Below, piece by piece: positions 16,969-25,138 of a stretch of DNA of 64,000 nucleotides. Positions within the stretch are counted from its first letter, which is position 1. Every line of letters begins with the position of its first letter. The notes under the pieces were generated by a model. That model was not told the origin of the DNA, did no database searches, and was given only the letters and a program-made list of their open reading frames with translations. Source of the stretch: an uncultured Flavobacteriales bacterium (GTDB lineage: Bacteria > Bacteroidota > Bacteroidia > Flavobacteriales_G > Salibacteraceae). Where the stretch lies: NCBI GenBank assembly GCA_937899835.1, contig CALCCE010000022.1, positions 1 to 64,000 on the forward strand, given 5' to 3'. The position numbers and the translations under genes were made by a program.

Positions 16969-17457
16969 TCAAAGCTTCTTTACGGAAATGAATACTTCCT
17001 CTACTGAATCGGAATGGGTTGGCCCCAGGTAGCGTTGGTCGAGTCGCTCAAAGTGTGGGCGGTGATCAAGCGCAAATCCAGATTGGGGCAACCACGCTCC
17101 GTAAAAGCGCCCCATAGCAGCGCCAAAACCCGAAACCGCACCTTTGTAAAGAAAGTGTGCATACTGCCCTCGTTCTATTTCCAATTGCTCCATCCCTTCT
17201 GGTACCTCAAAACTGAGGTCTAACTGTTCTACTGCCGCCCACTTTTCGAATTCGGTGTTCGGGTGAAAATTGATTACACTGTCGAGGTTATCGTAACGGG
17301 AAACTGAAAAAGAAACCGCCGGATCAACTCCTTGCAAAAAGCCGATCCCTGGCTTAAATCCTTGCCAGAGCGCCATAGTTCCATTATTCGCCAAAGAGCT
17401 TCGAATGTGCATGCCCACCAAGTGGATGGGGCCTTTTTCTACGATGGTAACCTGCAT
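16969..17457 (-). CDS. GyrI-like / AraC effector-binding domain protein
   Basis: 162 aa, a stand-alone GyrI-like (SOUL/AraE_B) small-molecule-binding domain: VTIVEKGPIHLVGMHIRSS at the start, the central IERGQYAHFLYKGAVSGFGA near 95-115 and LPQSGFALDHRPHFERLD near 125-142, the typical GxYA...Y.G and P.FE.Y pattern. There is no DNA-binding domain. Family members bind drugs or other hydrophobic ligands or block gyrase toxins; the ligand here is unknown. It lies 39 bp upstream of the small membrane protein gene on the same strand, so the two may be cotranscribed. Confidence 0.82.
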   Translation of the reverse strand: MQVTIVEKGPIHLVGMHIRSSLANNGTMALWQGFKPGIGFLQGVDPAVSFSVSRYDNLDSVINFHPNTEFEKWAAVEQLDLSFEVPEGMEQLEIERGQYAHFLYKGAVSGFGAAMGRFYGAWLPQSGFALDHRPHFERLDQRYLGPTHSDSVEEVFISVKKL

Positions 17458-18010
17458 AGGAGTTCGGGTATTGGAGTGAAGACAAATAAAAGACTATTTA
17501 CCAGTGAAGCGAATGCTGTTTTATCCTGATTCGAAGCGAATTTCGGTTTGTTTTATCCCATAAAATCTTCCAACGATCAGGGTTTCAGAGGATAGCCTTG
17601 CTGCGGTACTATTCATCGATCCGTACCTATTTTTCGAGGATGCATGTCCAAAAATCCAGAGGGTGCCTCAATGATCACGACATGTTCTCACGAAGCCATT
17701 GAATGAGCATGTATTCGCCCATTGCAATTACCAGGACTTGGTTGCCCATCAGGAATTAGGTGGGAATTTAGAAAAGTACAATGCGCCAAGCCTTAGCTCA
17801 ACGATAGCTTGAGTTGCAGCAAAATCAATTGGAAATGTTTCCTTCACACGATTGGGAAATTCAACTGGAACTTAACTGCATTCGATAGGAACTACTGAAA
17901 GCATTGTAACGAATTCAACAGCAGATCGCTCCCTGGGGTGATGCTTGCTGTCTCAAAACCAAGAAGGCCACTCCAAGGGAGCAGCCTTCTCAAGAGCCGG
18001 AAGATGGGTA
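17458..18010. other. 553-bp intergenic region
   Basis: No open frame of useful length in either direction. The plus-strand frame through about 17590-18010 keeps protein-like composition but is broken by at least six stops, so it could be a decayed gene; I cannot name a family. The 3' end carries a hairpin that probably terminates the BNR-repeat gene. Confidence 0.35.
17962..17990 (-). terminator. Putative terminator of the BNR-repeat protein gene
   Basis: AGAAGGC ... GCCTTCT (7 bp) with an inner CTCC/GGAG stem, 20 nt after the stop at 18011 on the minus strand, followed by TTGGTTTT. The T-run is interrupted. Confidence 0.5.
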
Positions 18011-21000
18011 TTACTCTACGTTCCACTTGGGCAGGCGACCTGGTGTCCAGGGCACCCCAGCGGATTCAAGCGTAGTCTCAATCGACTGTAAATTGTTGGT
18101 GATATTTTCTAATTCAGCCAAAATGGGTTTGATTTCTTCGCTGGCAATCCGGTAAGATTCCCGAACGGTTTGGGTCGGTGTGGACGACGACCGCCAAAGG
18201 GTGTAGACCGCCAAACCAACCCGGCTTCCAATGCTTTCGGGAGTTTCAAACTCACGTCTTGAAAGGCTTGGATCCCCGTTTAGGCTCATTTTTACTTCAT
18301 TGAGTCGCACCTCTGCGTCTTTCACCAATTCCATCATTCCAAGGCCGGCAGTAGGAGAATTGCGCACCGCCACCTTGAGGTAATCAATGCGCTTGGAGAG
18401 TTCGCTTACATAAGCGCTGGTGCCGTAGACTACCCGTTGCAGCTCCGCCACTTTTTGCTGAAAGGCCAACAATTCTTGCTGATCAGCTGCGGGCAAACTC
18501 ACTTGATTGAGCATCTTGGTGTTGAAGTTAACTGGTGCTGCCAGCTCCGTGAACTTTCCATTTTCACTTTTCAGAATGCGTACCGAGTAGGTTCCAGGCA
18601 TCGCCAAGTGGCCCACTGGTGCACTGGCAAAAGGGTTGCTGACCGAAGCATCCTGCAACCTTACCGGCGAGGCGCTCGGGTAGCGAAAGTCCCAGGTCAT
18701 CCGGTGTACACCTGCAGTTGGGGGGGCTTTGAGGCGCCTGACTACCCGCCCTTGCGCATCGGCAATTTCCAGCAAAATGTAGGGCGCTTCTTCCCGGTCT
18801 TCTGCCCGCATGGCTTCAAAACTTGGGTAATCGACGGGCTCACCTGCTTTCACCTTTTTGGCTTCTTCTTTTTGGCGTTTCTCTTTTTGAGTGCTTAGCG
18901 ACTCTTTGATGTGAAAGGTGAACGTAGCACCCACTTTAGGATTTTGGGCGGCATACATGGCATGTCCCTGAAAGGCATTGCCCCGCAAACCGAGTGGTAG
19001 CGATTCGATGTACATCCAGCTGTCTTTCACCGGAAAGATATGCGCATCCTCCGCCAAATTTTCTGCATTCATAGTACGCAGCGCAGAGTAATCGTCTAAT
19101 ACGTAAAAACCGCGACCGAAGGTGGCCAAAACCAAATCGTTTTCTCGCGCCTGAATGGCGAGGTCGCGCACTGCAACGGGAGGCAATCCGCTTTTGAGTT
19201 GCACCCAATTGCTTCCACCATCCACTGAAACATACACACCAAACTCGGTTCCGGCGAACAACAAATTGGGGTCAACATGATCTTCGGCGATGGAATACAC
19301 CGAGCCACGCTCTGGCAACCCGTTGGTCATTTTGGTCCAGGACCTTCCGGCATCGGTGCTTTTGTAGAGATAGGGCTTAAAATCACCGTTTTTGTGGTTG
19401 TTGAAAGCGCCATAAACGGTATTGGCCTGGTGTTGTGAAGCCAGCAGTTGGTTGACATACGTGCGTTCTGGCACACCGGGAGCGGCACTGGCCTTGCGCC
19501 AGTTTCCTCCACCATCTTCTGTCACGTGCATCAAACCATCGTCAGTACCCGCATAGAGCAAACCCTCCTTCGCAGGAGATTCGCTTAGGGTAACGATGTT
19601 GCCATAAATGGTGGTGCTTTTGTTTTTGGCTACGGCATCCATGCTCCAAACGCGCCCCATCACCGGCAGTTGGTTGCGATCGAGCTGGCGGCTAAGGTCT
19701 TCGCTGATCACCTTCCAGGTGTTGCCCCGGTCGTCAGATCGAAATACCTTGTTGGCCGCAAAATAGAGCCGGGTGTGCTGGTGTGGACTAATGATCAATG
19801 GCGCATCCCAATTCCAGCGGTAGCCGGGTTCCCCTTTTCCGGGCATGGGTTTGATGGAGGTTTTTTCGCCACTCTGCCGGTCGTAGCGCACCAACCAACC
19901 GTATTGCGATTGTGCATACACAATGTTGGGGTCTACCGGGTCGGCCTGCGATTCAAATCCATCGCCACCGTTGGTGATGAACCAATCGGAATTTAAGATA
20001 CCGTGGGCACTGGTGGTGCGCGATGGCCCTCCTAAGCTAAAGTTGTCTTGGGTTCCCCCATAGACATAATAAAAAGGTTCGCTGTTGTCTACTGCAACCC
20101 GGTAGAATTGCGTGACGGGCAAATTGGCTTTGTATTGCCTGTGTTGGGTGCCATCCCAGGTTTCATAAATGCCGCCATCGCAGCCCATGAGCAGGTGATT
20201 CGGATTTTTAGGATTGATCCAAATGGCGTGGTTGTCGACGTGCTTGAAACGCTCCCCAATTTTGTTCCAGGTTTTACCACCATCGGTGGTGTGGTGTGCC
20301 CAGGTATCCATAGCATACACCTTATCTACGTTGTGTGGGTCGCAATAAATTTCCTGGTAGTAATTGCCACTGGTAGAATAGCTGTTTTGCTTGCTCCAAC
20401 TGGCTCCCCGATCGGTCGACTTGAAAAAGCCTCCCTTGCCATTGCTGGCTTCGATAATGGAGTATACCACATCGGGGTTCACTGGTGAAACTGCTAACGC
20501 AATTCGGCCCATATCCACAGACGGCAAGCCGGTGCGCAGCGTATCCCAGGTGGTGCCACCATCTTCGGTTTTAAAAATCATTGACTCGGGCCCGCCACTG
20601 ATGAACGTCCATACGTGACGCCTGCGTTGCCAACTGGCAGCATACATCACGTCAGGATTGCGCGGATCGAAGGCAATGTCGCTAATTCCGGTGTTTTCGC
20701 TGACGGTAAGGACCGGTTTCCAGTTCTTTCCACCATCGGTGGTTTTATACAGTCCACGATCGCCACCTGGTTTCCAAAGTGGGCCTTGAGCAGCTACATA
20801 TACAGTACGGGAATCACGCGGGTCAATCAGAATTTTTCCAATGTGCTCTGAATTTTTGAGCCCCATGTTTATCCAGGTTTTTCCCCCGTCGTTGGAACGG
20901 TATATACCATCGCCATAGCCTACTGAGCGTTGGCCGTTATTTTCACCGGAGCCAACCCAAACCGTATGTGGATTGTTGGGGTCGAGCGTAACGCAACCGA

Positions 21001-21304
21001 TGGAATACGACCCTTGACTATCGAAAACCGGTTGATAGGTAGTTCCTGAGTTGGTGGTTTTCCACACCCCACCAGAGGCTACTGCAACGTAGTACTCAAT
21101 TGGGTTTTCAGGATTTACGGCAAAATCGATGATTCTTCCGGAGGTAAGGGCTGGGCCAATGGAGCGAAACCGGAGTCCACTTAGTTTTCCGGCATTCAAC
21201 GAACTTTCCTGAGAATCGGCATTTCCCTTTTTCTTTTGTGCTTCAGCTGGGAAGGTGAGCATCCCGGCCAACAACAAAAACAGCAGTGTGTAGCTAAATT
21301 TCAT
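18011..21304 (-). CDS. Large exported BNR/sortilin-type beta-propeller protein
   Basis: 1097 aa with signal peptide 1-22 (PAEA-QKKKG). Residues about 40-740 form beta-propellers of the VPS10/BNR type, with Asp-box motifs such as SNDGGKTWINM, TTDGGKNWKPV, STDRGASWSKQ, STDAGRSWTKM and SVDGGSNWVQL. After FATFGRGFYVLDDYSALR (about 745) the C-terminal 340 residues comprise a beta-rich segment and a helical region (about 960-1090). This architecture is common in Bacteroidota and Acidobacteriota, usually annotated as glycosyl hydrolase or sialidase-like, but catalytic evidence is lacking. No T9SS sorting domain is present, so it is probably periplasmic. A hairpin follows the stop codon. Confidence 0.85.
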   Translation of the reverse strand: MKFSYTLLFLLLAGMLTFPAEAQKKKGNADSQESSLNAGKLSGLRFRSIGPALTSGRIIDFAVNPENPIEYYVAVASGGVWKTTNSGTTYQPVFDSQGSYSIGCVTLDPNNPHTVWVGSGENNGQRSVGYGDGIYRSNDGGKTWINMGLKNSEHIGKILIDPRDSRTVYVAAQGPLWKPGGDRGLYKTTDGGKNWKPVLTVSENTGISDIAFDPRNPDVMYAASWQRRRHVWTFISGGPESMIFKTEDGGTTWDTLRTGLPSVDMGRIALAVSPVNPDVVYSIIEASNGKGGFFKSTDRGASWSKQNSYSTSGNYYQEIYCDPHNVDKVYAMDTWAHHTTDGGKTWNKIGERFKHVDNHAIWINPKNPNHLLMGCDGGIYETWDGTQHRQYKANLPVTQFYRVAVDNSEPFYYVYGGTQDNFSLGGPSRTTSAHGILNSDWFITNGGDGFESQADPVDPNIVYAQSQYGWLVRYDRQSGEKTSIKPMPGKGEPGYRWNWDAPLIISPHQHTRLYFAANKVFRSDDRGNTWKVISEDLSRQLDRNQLPVMGRVWSMDAVAKNKSTTIYGNIVTLSESPAKEGLLYAGTDDGLMHVTEDGGGNWRKASAAPGVPERTYVNQLLASQHQANTVYGAFNNHKNGDFKPYLYKSTDAGRSWTKMTNGLPERGSVYSIAEDHVDPNLLFAGTEFGVYVSVDGGSNWVQLKSGLPPVAVRDLAIQARENDLVLATFGRGFYVLDDYSALRTMNAENLAEDAHIFPVKDSWMYIESLPLGLRGNAFQGHAMYAAQNPKVGATFTFHIKESLSTQKEKRQKEEAKKVKAGEPVDYPSFEAMRAEDREEAPYILLEIADAQGRVVRRLKAPPTAGVHRMTWDFRYPSASPVRLQDASVSNPFASAPVGHLAMPGTYSVRILKSENGKFTELAAPVNFNTKMLNQVSLPAADQQELLAFQQKVAELQRVVYGTSAYVSELSKRIDYLKVAVRNSPTAGLGMMELVKDAEVRLNEVKMSLNGDPSLSRREFETPESIGSRVGLAVYTLWRSSSTPTQTVRESYRIASEEIKPILAELENITNNLQSIETTLESAGVPWTPGRLPKWNVE

Positions 21305-21484
21305 TGAGCGTTGGTTTAGATTTAGGCGGAGGTCTAAATTAAACCAAAGCCAGCAATTGGCGCCACTTTTTGGAGAGAGACGGTAGAAGGGTTAAGTAAA
21401 TGTTGGAGGCATTGCCATCGGAGGCCAAAATAGTTGGAAGAAAAAAGAGTTTTCCTTTAAAATGAAATGATACAAAGTCTATCA

Positions 21485-21910
21485 ATGTTTCATCGCCAAG
21501 CCATTCTGTTGGTCCTTTTGTTGTGTAGCTTCTGCCCGTTTTGCAATGCCCAAAACGAGGTATTGGGAGACTGGTTTCTCATCCATGCTTTGAATACCAC
21601 TCTTGATGGACAAGACAGCCTTTGCTTTCAAACTACAACACCAGATTGCAAGGCTACGAAAAGCATCTTTTTTCGGTGGACATTTTTTCCAAGTGGCACC
21701 CTGAAACTTGACCATGAACCGTTTTGTCCGGTCAATTACCTGGATTTCGCAGGAGTTACTCCTGATCGGTTTGCTTTAAGCACTGCTACAAGAATCGATC
21801 TTTATTACCCTAAAGCAGAAGCGGGAAGTAAACAGCTGTCTTTCAAAGTCACTTTCCCCGAAGAGGGCAGGATGGTTTGGTACCCCATAAGGACTATGGA
21901 GTCGGAATAA
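21485..21910 (+). CDS. Small exported lipocalin-like protein
   Basis: 141 aa when started at 21485 (MFHRQAILLVLLLCS), which gives a clean signal peptide cut after CNA-QNEV; an in-frame ATG six codons upstream is possible. The mature part resembles short lipocalin-like proteins of Bacteroidota: VLGDWFLIHALN at the start, a pair of cysteines near LCFQTTTPDC, FFRWTFFPSGTLKLDHE in the middle and VTFPEEGRMVWYPIRTM at the end. Lipocalin-like proteins bind small hydrophobic molecules, but no ligand can be inferred. It stands alone, divergent from the BNR-repeat gene. Confidence 0.65.
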   Translation: MFHRQAILLVLLLCSFCPFCNAQNEVLGDWFLIHALNTTLDGQDSLCFQTTTPDCKATKSIFFRWTFFPSGTLKLDHEPFCPVNYLDFAGVTPDRFALSTATRIDLYYPKAEAGSKQLSFKVTFPEEGRMVWYPIRTMESE

Positions 21911-21934
21911 AGCAATATGGTTAGACGAATGCCG

Positions 21935-22615
21935 TCAAACTCCATTAGCCGCCACGTAGGCATCCAGCTGACTCACAAAGGCTTGTAGGGCTGCCTTTTG
22001 CTTATCAGAACAGGTATCGCACACTTTTTCCAGGCGTTTTTTATACGCATTGAGGGCACTCTTAGGATCGTCTTCCATTAAAAACTCAAAGCCGACCAGC
22101 TCCACCCATTTGCTTTTGGCGGCAGTGTATTCGTCGGTAGAATTCACCGCAAAACTGGAAAAGGTATTGGGGTCTTTGCCCACAAATTCCTTGGCTGGTG
22201 CACCCAATGCACCACTCACCGTTTCATCGGCCTCTCCCACTATTTTGTTGAAAACGGCAAGGTAAAATGGACGGTGAGCTTCTCCACAGTGGTTTAGCTC
22301 ATTCACCATGGAATGGGTTTTGGGCTCGTCAGAGATTTCGTATCGGCCGGTGTAATAGTCTTTGGCTACTTGCAGGATAGAGGGGTCCTCCAAATAATTT
22401 TGCATGGGTTTTCCGTCAATTGTGTGCACCTTTTCTTCTGTTGGTGCTTCTATTTCGGCGGAAGCTTCTTCTGGTTTAGGCTCAGATTTCTCTGGCGAAG
22501 CGACTGCTTCGGTCCCAGAGTTATTTTCGGAAGCTTCAGCCGTTTGATTGCTTTCAGTTGGTGAACAGGCGGCAATCATCGCCAATATAATTAGTGCAGC
22601 AAAGGTCGATTTCAT
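21935..22615 (-). CDS. Hypothetical lipoprotein
   Basis: 226 aa lipoprotein, not recognised. The lipobox is LAMIAAC with the lipidated Cys17, followed by a low-complexity Glu/Ser/Pro/Ala linker (18-65) and a compact helical domain (about 75-226) with YYTGRYEISDE, NHCGEAHRPFYLAVFNKI and KKRLEKVCDTCSDKQKAALQAF. There are four cysteines in the mature domain, including a CDTC pair that could be redox-active or form disulfides. The Asn-His-Cys stretch is striking but I know no family with it. It is 40 bp downstream of the siroheme gene on the same strand and might be read from it. Confidence 0.7.
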   Translation of the reverse strand: MKSTFAALIILAMIAACSPTESNQTAEASENNSGTEAVASPEKSEPKPEEASAEIEAPTEEKVHTIDGKPMQNYLEDPSILQVAKDYYTGRYEISDEPKTHSMVNELNHCGEAHRPFYLAVFNKIVGEADETVSGALGAPAKEFVGKDPNTFSSFAVNSTDEYTAAKSKWVELVGFEFLMEDDPKSALNAYKKRLEKVCDTCSDKQKAALQAFVSQLDAYVAANGV

Positions 22616-22654
22616 GCCCTGAAAGTAAGGTATTCCATAAATTCGGACAAGGAA

Positions 22655-23257
22655 TCAATTCAAATGTTGTGCTCCAACGATGGCGGAGGTGAGTTCACGA
22701 ATGGCGCGCACTTTCACGGTTCCAGTGCTTTTTAAGCGGTCGCGAATCAAGCGCAGGTGCGCTAGTACAATTGGAATTTCTTCGGGCAACACTTCTTCCA
22801 ACAATTCCCTCACCCTGCGCGAAAATGTAGGTGATTTGCCGTTGGTGGATACTGCGATCTTAATATCGCCTTTGGTGACCACTGACCCCAAATAAAAATC
22901 GCTCAGGTGAGGCACATCGGCCACATGCACCAGCAACTTGCGGTATTTCGCTTTCTCCCAAATTCGGTGGTCGAGTGCTGCATCTTCGGTAGCGACAATG
23001 ACGACATCTTTTTCGTTGAGGTCCAGGATGGAAAAAGGCCGTCGGTGTAGAATCACCCCTGGATGAGCATCGGCCAGCTGGCCTATTTCTTCAGTAATGG
23101 AAGGTGCCACCAGTTCTACACGGGCGTTGGGGCTACTTTTGAGCAAAAACCGAAGTTTTTCGCTGCCCTTAGCTCCACCTCCTATGATGAGTAGGCGCAT
23201 TCGGTCCAGCCGTAAAAACACGGGATACAGTTCATTTTGATCGGATTGCATATTCAA
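22655..23257 (-). CDS. Precorrin-2 dehydrogenase / sirohydrochlorin ferrochelatase (siroheme synthesis)
   Basis: 200 aa equivalent to the N-terminal half of CysG or to Met8p: it oxidises precorrin-2 with NAD and can insert iron to give siroheme, the cofactor of assimilatory sulfite reductase. The Rossmann motif IIGGGAKGSEKLRFLLKS is at 24-42, VVIVATEDAALDHRIWEKA at about 86-104, and DFYLGSVVTKGDIKIAVSTNGKSPTFSRRVRE at 121-152, the last matching the family signature FxxPaxvxrgdlxIaISTnGxSPxlAr. It lies downstream of the sulfate-assimilation and methionine operon, past a terminator hairpin. Neither sulfite reductase nor the uroporphyrinogen methyltransferase is in the window. Confidence 0.92.
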   Translation of the reverse strand: MNMQSDQNELYPVFLRLDRMRLLIIGGGAKGSEKLRFLLKSSPNARVELVAPSITEEIGQLADAHPGVILHRRPFSILDLNEKDVVIVATEDAALDHRIWEKAKYRKLLVHVADVPHLSDFYLGSVVTKGDIKIAVSTNGKSPTFSRRVRELLEEVLPEEIPIVLAHLRLIRDRLKSTGTVKVRAIRELTSAIVGAQHLN

Positions 23258-23309
23258 GATATTGGTTCGGTTGTTTGAGTAGTATTTTATGGGTTGAAAA
23301 TCAACAAAA

Positions 23310-23336
23310 AAGGCCCTCCTGTATCGGGAGGGCCTT
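23310..23336 (-). terminator. Intrinsic terminator between the sulfur operon and the siroheme gene
   Basis: On the minus strand AAGGCCCTCC - CGATAC - AGGAGGGCCTT followed by a T-run, a strong rho-independent terminator. It starts at the stop codon of the small Cys-containing ORF (23335-23517) and lies 53 nt before the siroheme gene, so it could be either an operon end or an attenuator. Confidence 0.8.
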
Positions 23337-23517
23337 AAAGTGGTGCGTAGAGATCCATCGATCTACGAACATTTGAGCGTCCCGGCGGGAAGTACGATTG
23401 TGTACAACAACAAACCCATGGCCTACAACAGCCAGGATGGGAACGTAGCAGCAACAGGTTGTTTTCCTGCCCTCCTAAATTGATCTTCAGCGCCAACGAT
23501 TGATGCATTCTATCCAT
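23335..23517 (-). CDS. Possible Cys-containing leader ORF before the siroheme gene
   Basis: 60 codons starting 4 nt after the stop of the sulfhydrylase gene. It has GCCRPWVCCC at about residues 29-38, five Cys codons within nine, and ends exactly where a strong terminator begins. A hairpin CCCA/TGGG with inner TGGC/GCCA overlaps the Cys codons. This would fit transcription attenuation of siroheme synthesis by cysteine supply, but the distance from the Cys codons to the terminator (about 68 nt) is larger than usual. It may equally be a chance ORF. Confidence 0.3.
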   Translation of the reverse strand: MDRMHQSLALKINLGGQENNLLLLRSHPGCCRPWVCCCTQSYFPPGRSNVRRSMDLYAPL

Positions 23518-23520
23518 GGC

Positions 23521-24720
23521 TTACAAGGTAACGGGTTCAGGTTTCTGGGTAGCCAACAGGGCTTGTTGCAGGTCGGCCCAAATATCATCGACGTGTTCCA
23601 AACCAACGGAAACACGAATAAGACCAGGAAGTATTCCCGCAGCCAAACGTTCAGCTTCGGTCAACTTGCTGTGGGTAGTGGAGGCGGGATGGGTAACAAT
23701 GGTACGGCTATCGCCCAAGTTGGCAGAAAGGCTGCAAAACCGGAGGGCATCCAGAAATTTTCGACCTTGGACGATCCCTCCTTCCAAAGAAAAGGAAAGC
23801 ACTCCCCCACCCGCAATCATTTGCCTTTTGGCAATCGCGTATTGGGGATGTGAGGGTAAAAACGGATACCGCACCCAATCCACTCCGGGGGTTTGTTCCA
23901 GGCGACTGGCCACTGCCAAGGCATTGGCCGAATGACGGTCCATCCGAACTGCAAGGGTTTCCAGGCTTTTGCTCAATACCCAGGCATTGAAAGGGGAAAG
24001 GGCCGGACCACTGTGACGGGCAAATCCTTGCACCTGCTCCATCAGGTCTTGTCGGCCTACAATTAAACCACCCAACACCCTGCCCTGACCGTCCATAAAC
24101 TTGGTAGCACTGTGCACTACCAAATCGGCTCCAAAGCGAATGGGCTGTTGCAAATAGGGTGTGGCAAAGCAATTGTCAACCACCAATATCAATCCATGCT
24201 GCCGGGCAAAAGCTCCCAGCCATTCCATGTCAAGCAGTTCTACACCCGGATTAGACGGCGTTTCGACCAACAGCATCCGGGTGTTATTTTGCACCAGGTC
24301 GTGCCACGATTCAGGAGCTTCGATCGGGCCATAGCTGTGATGTATGTTCCACTTGGGTAAAATGTTGGTGAGCAATTGATGCGTAGATCCAAAAACCGAT
24401 CGACAGGCCAAAACATGATCGCCTGCTTTTAGCAGTGCGGCCAATGTGGTGAAAACGGCCGCCATTCCGGTAGCAGTGGCAAAACCATCTTCGGCTCCTT
24501 CCATCGCGCACACCTTTTCAATCAGCTCAGAGGTGTTGGGGTTGGAATACCGACTGTAGATGTTTCCCGGCTCTTCGTCGGCAAAGCGGGCCCGCATCTG
24601 TTCTGCATCTTCGAACACAAAACTCGATGTGAGGTAAAGGGGCACGGAGTGCTCTCCTTCCGAACTGCGTTCTCGTTGGTGCCGCACAGCTCCGGTTTCA
24701 AATTGCCAGTTTTCAGACAT
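23521..24720 (-). CDS. O-acylhomoserine sulfhydrylase / PLP-dependent Cys-Met metabolism enzyme
   Basis: 399 aa when started at 24720 (MSENWQFETGAVRHQ); an upstream ATG at 24756 gives 411 aa. Fold-type I PLP enzyme joining sulfide to O-acylhomoserine to make homocysteine, by family and context. Motifs counted from 24720: YLTSSFVFEDAEQMRARFA near 30-50, YSRYSNPNTSELIEKVCAMEGAEDGFATATGM at about 55-85 with the family's Tyr-Arg-Asn pattern, VDNCFATPYLQQP near 175, and the PLP lysine in HSATKFMDGQGRVLGG near 200. It overlaps the OsmC gene by 8 bp. The sequence is of the MetZ type; acetyl versus succinyl donor cannot be decided, but the adjacent metX supports direct sulfhydrylation. Confidence 0.92.
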   Translation of the reverse strand: MSENWQFETGAVRHQRERSSEGEHSVPLYLTSSFVFEDAEQMRARFADEEPGNIYSRYSNPNTSELIEKVCAMEGAEDGFATATGMAAVFTTLAALLKAGDHVLACRSVFGSTHQLLTNILPKWNIHHSYGPIEAPESWHDLVQNNTRMLLVETPSNPGVELLDMEWLGAFARQHGLILVVDNCFATPYLQQPIRFGADLVVHSATKFMDGQGRVLGGLIVGRQDLMEQVQGFARHSGPALSPFNAWVLSKSLETLAVRMDRHSANALAVASRLEQTPGVDWVRYPFLPSHPQYAIAKRQMIAGGGVLSFSLEGGIVQGRKFLDALRFCSLSANLGDSRTIVTHPASTTHSKLTEAERLAAGILPGLIRVSVGLEHVDDIWADLQQALLATQKPEPVTL

Positions 24721-25138
24721 GCTTGGTATGGATCGTAAAATCGGTTTTAAGTTCAATTCCTGGATGAAGCGACAGGGCTACTGAGCAGTATTTCTCAATC
24801 GCCAGATCAATGGCGCGTTTTACCTTTTCAGCTTCCAAATCACCCCAAAGGTGGTAGTGTACCCGAATGTGCTTGAATTCCCTGGCTGGCGTATCCTGGT
24901 TGCGCTCCCCTTCCAACTCCGCACGAAAATCGAGCACCTCCTGTTTTTGTTTTTTGAGGATGAGGCCGATATCAATGGCGCTGCACCCAGCCAAAGCAGC
25001 CATCAAAGTCTCCATGGGCCGAAACCCGAAACCCTCTCCGCCAATATCAGGGGAAGCATCCAGGCGCAATTCCTGTCCATGTTCGTTGTGTACCTCGAAC
25101 TGAAAAGGCGCCTTTTTGCGGTGCAATTCAATTTTCAT
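24713..25138 (-). CDS. OsmC family protein
   Basis: 141 aa OsmC/Ohr-fold protein. It carries SPDIGGEGFGFRPMETLMAALAGCSAIDIGLILKKQ (about 29-64) with the active-site Cys in GCSA. The second peroxidatic Cys is at the expected place in YCSVALSLHP (about 116-125). Family members reduce organic hydroperoxides or act in sulfur-related stress. It is embedded in the sulfate-assimilation operon, overlapping cysN by 4 bp upstream and the sulfhydrylase gene by 8 bp downstream. That context suggests a thiol or sulfide-handling role, though this is inference. Confidence 0.88.
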   Translation of the reverse strand: MKIELHRKKAPFQFEVHNEHGQELRLDASPDIGGEGFGFRPMETLMAALAGCSAIDIGLILKKQKQEVLDFRAELEGERNQDTPAREFKHIRVHYHLWGDLEAEKVKRAIDLAIEKYCSVALSLHPGIELKTDFTIHTKHV

